Origin: CAIUMH01 sp963758555
Lineage (GTDB): Bacteria; Actinomycetota; Acidimicrobiia; Acidimicrobiales; RAAP-2
DNA: 64,000 nucleotides
Reading direction: 5' to 3'
Assembly (NCBI GenBank): GCA_963758555.1
Contig: CAVWVW010000003.1
Coordinates: 1,798,001-1,862,000 of the forward strand
Below, piece by piece: positions 53,426 through 62,096 of this stretch. Made by a program: the position numbers and the translations under genes. Every line of letters starts with the position of its first letter. The first letter of the stretch is position 1. The notes under the pieces were generated by a model. That model did not search any database, was not told the DNA's origin, and saw only the letters and a program-made list of their open reading frames with translations.

Positions 53426-54048
53426 GCTCGTCAGTCACCTGGGAGCACATCCACGCCGAGCGTGCCGCCATGGCCGAGGCCTGGGCGAAGCTGACCGATG
53501 AGCAGTGGGCCACGGCCTCGTGGTGCGCGGGTTGGACAGTCAAGCAGACCGCAGGTCACATCCTCTCGGCCGCCGAGCAGACGCCTCCCCACTTCTACGT
53601 CCAGCTGGCGCAGGCGGGCTTTCGCTTCAGCACCTTCACCGAGCGAGGGGCGGAACGCCTCGGCGCCCTGGAGCCCCAGGAGCTCTCGACGCGCCTCGAG
53701 GCCAGGACCACCACCACCAACCGGCCTCCTGCTCCCGTGGTCACCATGCTGGGCGAGATCGTGGTGCACGGTGAGGACATGCGCCGACCCCTCGGGCTCC
53801 ACCACAGCGTCGATGCCGACGCGCTGGTGGCCATCGCCGACAGCTACAAACGCTCGAACCTGCTGATCGGCTCGAAGCGCCGCATCGGCGGCCTCCGGCT
53901 CACGGCCACCGACGTCGCCTGGTCGACGGGTGACGGGCCCGAGGTCAGCGGCCCGCTGCTCTCGCTGATCTTGGTGATGACGGGTCGAGCAGCGGCCTCG
54001 TCCGAACTGAGCGGCGAGGGCCTTCCCACGCTGCTCGCTCGCTGCTGA
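53422..54048 (+). CDS. DinB-fold maleylpyruvate isomerase-like protein (TIGR03083 type)
   Basis: 208 residues. SSVTWEHIHAERAAMAEAWA, KLTDEQWATASWCAGWTVKQ and TAGHILSAA form the four-helix DinB/MDMPI N-terminal pattern; MLGEIVVHGEDMRRPLGLHH holds the usual metal-ligand His and Asp. Relatives use mycothiol or act in thiol-linked isomerisation. The TTG start overlaps the upstream stop. Third gene of the arsR operon. The exact reaction is unknown. Confidence 0.82.
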   Translation: MSSSVTWEHIHAERAAMAEAWAKLTDEQWATASWCAGWTVKQTAGHILSAAEQTPPHFYVQLAQAGFRFSTFTERGAERLGALEPQELSTRLEARTTTTNRPPAPVVTMLGEIVVHGEDMRRPLGLHHSVDADALVAIADSYKRSNLLIGSKRRIGGLRLTATDVAWSTGDGPEVSGPLLSLILVMTGRAAASSELSGEGLPTLLARC

Positions 54049-54120
54049 GCGCCCAGACCCTGGATCCCGGCGACGACGCGCCTTGAGAGGCCGTCGGGCG
54101 AGCTCTTCGCCGGTCACCCA

Positions 54121-54149
54121 TTGACCGCGCCGCGGGCCAGCCATAGGGT
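54121..54149 (+). promoter_or_regulatory. Promoter of the DapA-family gene
   Basis: TTGACC (54121-54126), 17-nt spacer, TAGGGT (54144-54149). The mRNA leader would be about 26 nt and includes a GGGGGG ribosome site. Confidence 0.65.
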
Positions 54150-54181
54150 CAGGCTCGCAAGCAGCACTCGTGGGGGGAACC

Positions 54182-55195
54182 ATGGCATCAGCAAGCGACG
54201 CTCGAGCGTGGGGCCAAGACGTCATGATGCGTCCCGGCATCGGCGACTCTCTCTACACGCCCTTCTCCGGCGTCGATGGCGACGGCATCGACTTCGACGC
54301 CTATCGAACCCTGGTCCGCCACTGCGTCGGCACCCTTCGCCACGAGCTCTTGTGGCTGACCAGCGGGATCGCTGAGTTCTGGTCGCTCACCACCGACGAG
54401 CGAAAGGCGCTCGTCGAGATCGCCATCGAGGAGGCCCGTGCGCTCAACGACCAGGTGATCATCCAGGCCTGCACGGGCTCGTCCAACGCCAAGGAGTGCG
54501 TCGAGCTCACCCTCCACGCCCAGGAGGCTGGCGCGGACATCGCTTACCTGCAGACCCCGTCGATGGAGGTCCACGGCGGCGAAGGCGTGCTCAACTTCGT
54601 CCGCTACGTCGCCGAGCGCACCGACATCGCGCTCGGGCTGTTCAACTCACCTTCGTCGGGCTACGTGTGCACACCCCAGGAGCTGGCACTGATCGCCGAG
54701 GCCGTCCCGGCGGTCTGCGCCGTCAAGGAGGGCGTGATGCAGCCCTGGCGCTCGAAGGCGCTCACCTCGCTGGCCCCGTGGCTGGCCGTCTGGGAGTGCG
54801 AGACGATGGTCTATCGAGCCGGCTGGCTCCGCCAGGGCATCGTGACCCCCGCCCAGCTCGGGACCTGCGGCTACCTCTACGACACGCCGGCCCACCCGAT
54901 GCTGCGCGAGTACTGGGAGATGATCTGGGCGGACAAGCTCTCCGACGCCATCGACTACGCCGCCTCCTCGGGCTTCGACACGCTGAGCGAGGGCCTCGGT
55001 CGCTGGTGGACGCAGTACCCGGGACGGCCCGACTACTTCACCCACTGGGGCGGCTCGTTCAAGTACGCCGCCCACGTGCTCGGCCTCCCCGTCGGCGACC
55101 ACCCCGACTCACGCCCACCCCAGGCCGCCGTGCCCGAGGAGGCCAAGGCGCAGATCACCGCGGCCTACCAGCGAGCCGGGCTCTCGACGATCTGA
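54182..55195 (+). CDS. Dihydrodipicolinate synthase/N-acetylneuraminate lyase family protein
   Basis: 337 residues. TIM-barrel class I aldolase: DSLYTPFSGVDGDGIDFDAY, LRHELLWLTSGIAEFWSLTT, ADIAYLQTPSMEVHGGEGVL, GLFNSPSSGYVCTPQELALI and the Schiff-base Lys in AVCAVKEGVMQPWR. The GTTGE motif of true DapA is replaced by LTSGIAEF, so lysine synthesis is unlikely. It probably cleaves or forms a 2-keto acid compound. It stands alone with its own promoter. Confidence 0.85.
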   Translation: MASASDARAWGQDVMMRPGIGDSLYTPFSGVDGDGIDFDAYRTLVRHCVGTLRHELLWLTSGIAEFWSLTTDERKALVEIAIEEARALNDQVIIQACTGSSNAKECVELTLHAQEAGADIAYLQTPSMEVHGGEGVLNFVRYVAERTDIALGLFNSPSSGYVCTPQELALIAEAVPAVCAVKEGVMQPWRSKALTSLAPWLAVWECETMVYRAGWLRQGIVTPAQLGTCGYLYDTPAHPMLREYWEMIWADKLSDAIDYAASSGFDTLSEGLGRWWTQYPGRPDYFTHWGGSFKYAAHVLGLPVGDHPDSRPPQAAVPEEAKAQITAAYQRAGLSTI

Positions 55196-55274
55196 GCCAC
55201 CCCCTCGCGGGATGACACCGAGCGAGCATGGTCGTTCTGTAGAGTCTCTCGGACCCCGAGCGTCTGGACTTTCC

Positions 55275-56814
55275 ATGAAGCGCACCCCCCTCATCGGCTT
55301 GAGCGTCCTCGCAGTCGCCGTTGCCTTGCTAGCCACACCGCTGGCCGCTGGAGCGGTGACGGGCACGCCCGGCCCGCCCACGGGCGTCGCCGCCGTGGCG
55401 GCGGCCTCCCAGGCCACCGTGAGCTGGACCCCAGCATCCTCCGGGGCGGCCGCCACCTGGTATCGCGTCAAGGCAACGCCGACGATGCCGATCCCCGCCA
55501 GCTGCGGCGACGCCACCACCACCAGCTGCGTGTTCACCGGGCTGGCCAACGGCACCTCCTACACGTTCACGGTCATCGCCCACAACGCGGTCGGCGTCTC
55601 GCCCTCGTCCGCACCCTCCACGCCCGTCACGCCGCTCAACCACCCCCCGGCACCGACCGCCTTCAAGGCAAAGGTGGCCGGGACCGCCAGCGGCGGCGGC
55701 GACATACAGCTGCAGCTGGAGCCCGCCGCCGCGCACGGGAGGCAGCCCTCTCACTGGCTACTCCGTGACTTCCTCACCGGTGGTCACGCCTCCGGCCGGC
55801 TGCACCGACATCCTGACGACCAGCTGCTCCTTCACGGGGCTCACCAACGGGGTGACCTACACCTTCAGCGTCGCGGCCACCAACGCGCAAGGCCAAGGTC
55901 CGGCGGCCACCGCCGTCGCCACGCCGGCCAAGCTCTTCGCCGGCAGCCTGTCGACCAACTGGTCGGGCTACATCGACACCGCACCCAATCAGGCGAGCGA
56001 TCCGACAGAGATGTCGGGCTCGTGGGTCGTGCCCACGTTGAACTGCACGAACGTCGGCCAAACCCAAGAGAAGGACACGGCGACCTGGGTGGGCATCGGT
56101 GGCACGACGAAAGACACCAAAAAGAACAACCTCTTCCAGACGGGGACCAGCGACTTCTGCGGTGGCACCGTGCAGTACGACTACGGCTGGACCGAGCTCC
56201 TGCCCGCCGCCGAGTCCCCTTTTCTCACGTTTGACAACTACGGGAACCCCATCACGAACCTCAGCCTCTTGCCACTCCCGGGCGACCACATGACCGGCAC
56301 GGTGTTCTACAACGGCACGGCCTGGGAGACCGATCTCACCGACGTTGAGCAGAACGTGATGGGCAAGTTCGTGGTCGGCCAAGCACCTGAGCTCATCGAC
56401 CTCTCGACCAACCAGGTCATCATCACCTTCCCAACGAGCTCTGGGACGCCGACCTCTTACAACGGCGGTCTGGCGTCGGAGTGGATCATGGAAGATCCCT
56501 CGAGCGGCACCGGTCTCTTGCCGTTCCCCAACTACCAGAGCGTCACGTTCACGGGCCTTGAGGTCAACGCAGCCCAGCCCGTCCTGGCTGACACCGACGG
56601 TGTCGGGCTCGTCAACGCCAACGGGCTGCTCATCTCCGCTCCCGGCTCCTTCGACAACGTCGCCAACAGCTTCACCTGCACCTACAAACCCAAGGGTCTC
56701 CTCTCGGGGCCGTTCGCGGCAGCGCTCCTGCCGTGGGGTGCAACGTCCTCGCCCACGCCCGCGCCTCTGCTCACGCCAAGCATCCAGAACCACTCGCTCT
56801 TCCGAACGTCCTGA
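55275..56814 (+). CDS. Secreted G1 (eqolisin) glutamic peptidase with FnIII repeats, one +1 frameshift
   Basis: 512 residues if one base near 55695-55715 is skipped. Signal peptide LIGLSVLAVAVALLATPLAA; two fibronectin type III repeats (about 32-120 and 122-215; ATVSWTPASSGAAATWYRVK, CVFTGLANGTSYTFTVIAHN, and in the shifted frame PLTGYSVTSSPVV); then a peptidase G1/A4 domain: GSLSTNWSGYIDTAPNQASD, MSGSWVVPTLNC, DTATWVGIGGT, FCGGTVQYDYGWTELLP. The Gln and Glu pair should lie in the beta-sandwich around these motifs. Members work at low pH, which fits an acidophile. Confidence 0.85.
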
Positions 56815-56820
56815 CCTCAA

Positions 56821-56843
56821 GGGCTGAGCTGAAAGCTCAGCCC
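56821..56843. terminator. Hairpin terminator after the G1 peptidase gene
   Basis: GGGCTGAGCT, loop GAA, AGCTCAGCCC: a perfect 10-bp stem 6 bp past the stop. No U tract. It may serve both strands. Confidence 0.7.
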
Positions 56844-57010
56844 GAGAGCTTGGCGCTCGCCATGCCGAGCATCCATCCCAGCTTCGGGGTGACGGACACC
56901 ATGCGCTCGACCATGGCCGGGTCATCGCTCTTCTCGGCGCGCTCGATCAAGAGCGAGGTGAGTGCAGCCTCCTAGAAGAGCGTGAGGGCGTCGAACCAGT
57001 GTGCCCCCGG
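56837..57010 (-). pseudogene. Broken small frame, unknown
   Basis: One minus-strand frame reads RDLKPGAHWFDALTLF, then a TAG (56974-56972), then EAALTSLLIERAEKSDDPAM and on to a TGA in the hairpin stem. Base use is coding-like on both sides of the TAG. There is no convincing start. It may be the tail of a lost gene. No family recognised. Confidence 0.3.
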
Positions 57011-57195
57011 CTTGAGGTCCCTCTGTGTTTGACTGCGTCCAACTGAGTCGAACGGGAGCACGCCCATGCCCTCTGACCTCGAAGAACACGGCTCGATCTG
57101 TCGACGTAGCGTCACGTCGAGTTTCCCTCCTCGTCACCTTCGAAAAGGCTACGGTGGCGTCGCACTGACCAGCTCGGAACCAGGGGGATCGATCG

Positions 57196-58458
57196 ATGTT
57201 GCAGCGAAGTCGCGTGTCGAAGGGTGCGGTCGGCCTCACGCTGATGGCCGCCTTGGCCCTCACCTTGAGCGCCTGCGGCTCCTCGTCGTCGAGCTCGTCG
57301 ACCACGTCAGCGAACACCAAGCCGAAGATCACCCACGTCGTGTCGATCTACTTGGAGAACGAGAGCTTCCAGAGCGCCTTCGGCTCGAGCTCACCGGCGG
57401 TGTACCTCAACACGACCCTCCGCAAGCAGGGCGTGCTCATCACCAACTTCTACGGCACGAGCCACGTCAGCTTGGGCAACTACATCGCTTCGCTCTCGGG
57501 CCAGACCCCGACCCCGACCACCCAAGCCGACTGCCTGGCATCCTTCGATCCGGTGACCCCGGGCACGCCGACCGGCACCATGGGCCAGGTCAACGGGAGC
57601 TCGGGCTGCGTCTATCCGTCCTCGGTCGAGACGCTCACCAACCAGCTCGACAAGATCCACCCGCCCAACCCGACCACCCACGTCGCCTCGTGGCGCGGCT
57701 ACGAGCAGGACATGGGCATCGATGCCGCACGTGACGGAGGGACCACCTGTGCGCACCCCGCCACCGGCGGCAAGCCGGCCATCGTGGCCTCCGCCGATGA
57801 CGGCTACGTCACCCGCCACGATCCCTTCGTCTGGTTCGACTCGATCATCTCGAACACCGCCGAGTGCGCGGCCAACGTGGTACCGCTCGGCACCACGACG
57901 AACAACAAGCCTTCCGCGTCGAGCCCCTTGGTCCAGGACTTCTCCTCGCTGAGCACCACGCCCGACTTCGCGTTCATCACCCCGAGCGTCTGCAACGACG
58001 GCCACGACGACGTCTGCACCTCGCCGAGCGCGGCAGGTGGGACGACTGGGGGCTTGGCTGCCGCTGACGCCTTCTTGCAGCAGTGGATGCCGACGCTGCT
58101 CAGCTCGCCCGCCTACAAGGACGGCTCAATGATGATCCTCATCACCTTCGACGAGGCCGAGATCGGGCCGCCGTCCACCGCGACCGCCTGCTGCAGCGAG
58201 GTGCAGGGTCCCAACGTGACGCAGAACGGGATCAACGGACCGGGCGGTGGGCGCACCGGCGCTCTCGTCTTGGCGTCGCCCAAGCTGATCAAGCCGGGCT
58301 CGACCGACACCAAGGGCGAGTACAACCACTTCAGCGAGCTGCGCACCTACGAAGACCTGCTCGGCATCACCACCGGCGGCAGCGACGGCAAGGGCCACCT
58401 CGGCTTCGCCGGGCAGAAGGGGCTGAGGCCCTTCGGCTCCGACGTCTTCAACGGCTGA
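57196..58458 (+). CDS. Phosphoesterase-family lipoprotein (acid phosphatase/PLC type)
   Basis: 420 residues. Signal and lipobox LMAALALTLSACGSSS, Ser/Thr linker, then the alkaline-phosphatase-superfamily phosphoesterase domain (PF04185 type): HVVSIYLENESFQSAFGSSS, GTSHVSLGNYIASLSGQ, FAFITPSVCNDGHDDVCTSP, MMILITFDEAEIGPPS and YNHFSELRTYEDLLGI. The Asn/Ser and Asp/His groups fit metal and phosphate binding. Anchored outside the membrane; may free phosphate from lipids or other esters. Its 3' end overlaps the convergent helicase frame. Confidence 0.88.
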   Translation: MLQRSRVSKGAVGLTLMAALALTLSACGSSSSSSSTTSANTKPKITHVVSIYLENESFQSAFGSSSPAVYLNTTLRKQGVLITNFYGTSHVSLGNYIASLSGQTPTPTTQADCLASFDPVTPGTPTGTMGQVNGSSGCVYPSSVETLTNQLDKIHPPNPTTHVASWRGYEQDMGIDAARDGGTTCAHPATGGKPAIVASADDGYVTRHDPFVWFDSIISNTAECAANVVPLGTTTNNKPSASSPLVQDFSSLSTTPDFAFITPSVCNDGHDDVCTSPSAAGGTTGGLAAADAFLQQWMPTLLSSPAYKDGSMMILITFDEAEIGPPSTATACCSEVQGPNVTQNGINGPGGGRTGALVLASPKLIKPGSTDTKGEYNHFSELRTYEDLLGITTGGSDGKGHLGFAGQKGLRPFGSDVFNG

Positions 58459-61400
58459 GGGGACCTCAGGCTCGCGTCGGCCTCCTCGACGAAGGCGTTG
58501 AGGGTGCCGATGAGCCGCATGCCCTCGACGTCGGTGGCCCGGGTGCCGAGCAGCTGATCGGTGGACACGAGGTAGGCCAGGCTCCTCGCTCGGCTGATCG
58601 CCACGTTGAGGCGGCTGCGCGAGAAGAGGAAGTCCGCCCCTCGGCTCAGCCCCTCGCTCGATGAGGTGGTCATCGAGAAGAAGACCACCGGTGCCTCACG
58701 GCCTTGGAACTTGTCGACGGTGCCGACGGAGCGAGCGACCGGGCTGGTCGCCCGCTCCAGGCTGAGCACCCGGCTGATCTCGTCCTTCTGGTCGTTGAAG
58801 GGCGCGACCACCATGAAGTCCTCGGCCGTGAGCGGGGCGCGCACCCCGTGCTGGTCGGTCCACGGCGTGCCCAGCAGCGCGGCGATCGTCGCCGCGATCA
58901 GCTCGGCCTCCTCGGTCGAGCACGTGGCGTTGCCCTCGTGGTGGGCTTCGAGCCACCGGAGCCCCGCCCCGTGGCCCTCGACCACCTGGAGGGCGCAGGA
59001 GGGGTGGCTGGTCAAGCGATCCTCGTAGATCTGCGAGGAGATGAAGTGGCAGATCGTCGGGTGCATGCGCCTGGTCTCGGCGAGGAACACGCCGCGATCC
59101 TCGGGGATGGTCTGATGACCGCCCAGCAGGTGCTCGAGCGAGCTCGCGCCTGCGCCCTCGGGGTGCACGGCGTTCGAGACCTGCTCGAGCTGGAGCGGGT
59201 CTCCGAGCAAGACGATGTTGGTGGCGAAGAGCGACATGGCGACCACGTCGGCCAAGGAGACCTGGCCCGCCTCGTCGACGAGGAGCACGTCGACCGGCGC
59301 GTCCTCGATCTCGGGCGAGCAGAAGAACCAGCTCGTCCCCGCCACCAGCTGATAGCGAGGGTCGGCCCCCTTCTTGTTCGACGAGGCGTAGTCGATCGCC
59401 TCCTCGAGCACCTTCGGATCGCCCGAGCGATAGCGCTGCGAGGCGGCGAGCGTGTCGAGGTCGCCTTCGTCCCGGTAGAGGGCGACGACCGCCTCCATCA
59501 GGTTGCCGAGCGCCGCATAGCTCGGTCCGGTGATGCCGACCCGCTTGCCCTCTTTGAGCAGCGCGCGGATCAGGCGAGCGCCTCGATAGGTCTTGCCCGT
59601 GCCGGGCGGCCCTTGGACCGCGACGACGCTGCGGTCGAGCTGGCCCACCCACGAGACCATGTCGGCCAGCTCGTCGGTGAAGCGCCCGTCACTCGGACCG
59701 CCGCCCGGGACGAACCGTGGGGACGCGGCAGCCAAGAGCTCGACGGTGACCGCCGGGAGCGAGCCTGGCGAGGAGAGGAGCCGGCGTGCCGCCTCCAAGA
59801 GGGCGGCGGCCTTGGACCCCGGGCCGACCCAGTCATCGGCGACGACCGAGACCGGCACACGCTCAGGCTCCTCCTCGAGGTGCTTCCAGCTGATCGTGCA
59901 GCGCCCCTCGTCGGTGTCGAGCTTCGACAGCGAGCCGAAGCCGCTCGAGCCGTCGGCGCCCGCCGCGTAGACCGAGGTGCTCTTCCAGCGTGCCGAGAGC
60001 TCTTGGCTCGGGAACGAGAAGGTGGCCTTCTCGTGGATCATCCCTGTGGCCTCGTCCAGGCGCGAGGGCTCTCGCTCGAGCACCTCGAGCGACGTCGAGC
60101 GCGTCGGGGTCGTCGAGCAGGTCGGCGACCGGCGAGAGGACCTGCTCTCGCTTGGGGCTGAGCTGCGCCGAGCGCTCTCGTCGCCAGTAGCCGATCAGGT
60201 TCCCCAGCCGGTGCTCGACGCTGTCGCGCTCGAAGCCCAAGAGGGCCACCTCGAGCTCGTCGAGCTCCTTGGTGCTCTCGAACTCGTCGAAGGCCACCTC
60301 TCGCCACTGAGCGCGCGCCGGGCGCTGCTCGAGCAACCAGTCGCGCAGCGCCCGGGTCGAGCGCACGTCGTTGTCGTTGTAGAGGGCGATGGCCTCGAGC
60401 CGACGGACGTCGCCCGTCTCGAGGTAGGCCTCGTAGTCGAGGACGGCGCCGGAGCCGGCGTGGATCTCTCCCGTGCGCTCGAAGCCGGTCAGCGCCTCGA
60501 GATCCTTGAGCCCGTAGGTCTCGATCCCGACCTGGTAGGCGTTCTTGACCACCGGGCGGAGATCTGCGAAGAGGCCCGTCACCGCCAGGTGACCGAACGC
60601 CACGGAGGCCTCGGTGTCTCGTGTCATCGCACCAAGCGCGCTGCGCTCGGTGTGGTTGTAGTGGTAGACGTGCATGCCCGGGAAGCGGGCGCGTCGCTCG
60701 TCGAAGAACGAGACGAGCTCGACGGCTTGGCGCTCTTGGTCCTCCAGGGTGTGCGCCCAGCGCGCGTCGTAGACCCACGAGCCGTCCTCCTGATACAAGA
60801 GGCCGAAGAGGAAGAAGATCCCCTCCTCCGCGGTGAAGAGCGGGTGGCCCTCGAGGTCGAAGAACACGTCGCCCTCATCGGCGGGAGGCAGGTGGTGGTA
60901 GCCCCGCCCCCAGCTCGGATCGTCGCCGGGGAGCACGTGGGTGAACGGCATCGGGTCGTTCGGGTGCTCTCGTCGCTCTCGTTGGAGCGCCGCTTGGCCG
61001 TGGAGGCGGGTGAGCCGCTCGGGCGGGATCGCCGCGTCGAGGACCGGTGTCGAGGCCAGCTGGGCCAAGGTGTCGACACCGGCTTGGTTGAGGGCCTGGC
61101 GATCGCCGCGGAGGAGATCGGCTACGAAGACCAGTGAGTCCTCGCTGCGCCACTGGCGCTCGCAGAGCTTCTGGTAGTCGCAGTACTCGCAGAAGCGGCA
61201 GGGCTCCGGTTCGGTCGCCTTGGGAGTCGCCGTGTCGTCCAAGGCCAAGGAGAGCTCGTGCTTCATGCGTCGCCAGTACGGGGCGAACTCCTCGAGCCGG
61301 AAGGACTCCGTCACCCCCGAGCCGAGGGCCAGGTGGAGGCTCTTCGGCGGGGCCCCGGTGAGCTCGGCGACCGCATCCGCGTAGAAGCAGAGCTGGAGGA

Positions 61401-61816
61401 GATGACCGGGCTTCGCCTCTTGGCGAGCGAGCTTGGCGTCGACCGGCTCCCAGCGGCTGAAGCCCTCGTCGGGCTCGACTCGCACCAAGAAGTCAGCGAT
61501 GCCCTTGATCCCGGCGTGGACGAAGGGCATCTGGTAGATCACGTCGGCGTCGGTGGTCGCCAAGAGCCCACGAGATCGCTCAGCCCACTCCGCGAAGTCC
61601 TGGGTACCCTTCTCCTCTACGTCCAAGACGGAGCGACCCCATCTCGAGGTAGCGATCCCGGACGGCCAGCTCGTGTGCCGTGCCCTTGTCGCGCACGAGC
61701 TCAGCGAAGGGACCAGAGAGCTGGGTCTTGGTCGCACCACGCAGACGGAGGGTCAGCGAGTGCTCGCACTCGAGCCACCCCGAGATGATCGTGGGGCTGA
61801 GCGCCTCGCTTGCCAT
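58347..61816 (-). CDS. TM0106-type RecB-like nuclease / RNase H-like / superfamily I helicase, two +1 frameshifts
   Basis: 1155 residues after skipping one base near 61635-61645 and one at 60083-60093. N-terminal PD-(D/E)xK-type nuclease: PTIISGWLECEHSLTLRL, DFLVRVEPDEGFSRWEPVDA, and a Fe-S-like cysteine set EPCRFCEYCDYQKLCERQW. Middle RNase H-like exonuclease: GDVFFDLEGHPLFT, HVYHYNHTERSALG, LYNDNDVRSTRALRDWL. C-terminal SF1 (UPF1/Dna2-like) helicase: VAVQGPPGTGKTYRGARLIR, DVLLVDEAGQVSLADVVAMS, LLGDPLQLEQVS and VGTVDKFQGREAPVVFFSMT. DNA or RNA processing or repair. ATG 61816 lies 7 nt after TACGGT. The last 35 residues overlap the convergent gene, so another shift near the end is possible. 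Confidence 0.85.
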
Positions 61817-61823
61817 GGGCGAC

Positions 61824-61829
61824 ACCGTA
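61824..61829 (-). promoter_or_regulatory. -10 box TACGGT, 7 nt before ATG 61816 (leaderless)
   Basis: Minus-strand TACGGT, seven bases, ATG. It decides for ATG 61816 over an in-frame ATG three codons upstream. Confidence 0.5.
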
Positions 61830-61866
61830 GGTCCCCGCTGTGACGAGATGCTGCGTGACCGCGTCC

Positions 61867-62096
61867 TTAGAGGGAGCTGACGTTTCGCGCTGGCCTTGAG
61901 CGTCGAGGTCGAGGCTTGGAGCCTCGAAACCCCACGGGGTGGAGCGCACCATCCGCTCGATTGCCGTCAGCCAGAGCGACGGGGTGCTGCGGAGGCAGCG
62001 ACCGAGGACAGACCTTCGCTCTAAGAGGTCGGCCACGCAGCGGGTGGCTCCTCGGACGACGTCGGTCAAGATGGTGTCGTGCCACGGATCGAGCAT
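61867..62096 (-). CDS. Possible small gene between helicase and GT4, uncertain frame
   Basis: From ATG 62096 the minus strand reads MLDPWHDTILTDVVRGATRC, then helical sequence with SLWLTAIERMVRSTPWGF and coding-like third positions. The natural end is unclear: the frame runs on into the helicase gene, and a stop at 61867 would need a frame change. It overlaps the start of the GT4 gene by a few codons. I do not recognise it. Confidence 0.25.

Larger units (their letters stand above)
56815..57195. other. 381-bp gap with a hairpin and a decayed reading frame
   Basis: Holds a strong hairpin right after the peptidase stop (56821-56843) and a broken minus-strand frame (56837-57010). The right end holds the promoter area and the AGGGGGATC ribosome site of the phosphoesterase gene. 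Confidence 0.5.

Noticed and set aside
54182..55195. Naming the DapA-family enzyme dapA
   Set aside because: The DapA active-site motif GTTGE is absent and there is no lysine-pathway neighbour.
58347..61816. Calling the nuclease-helicase a defence system
   Set aside because: No neighbouring defence genes, methylase, toxin or mobile element are visible.
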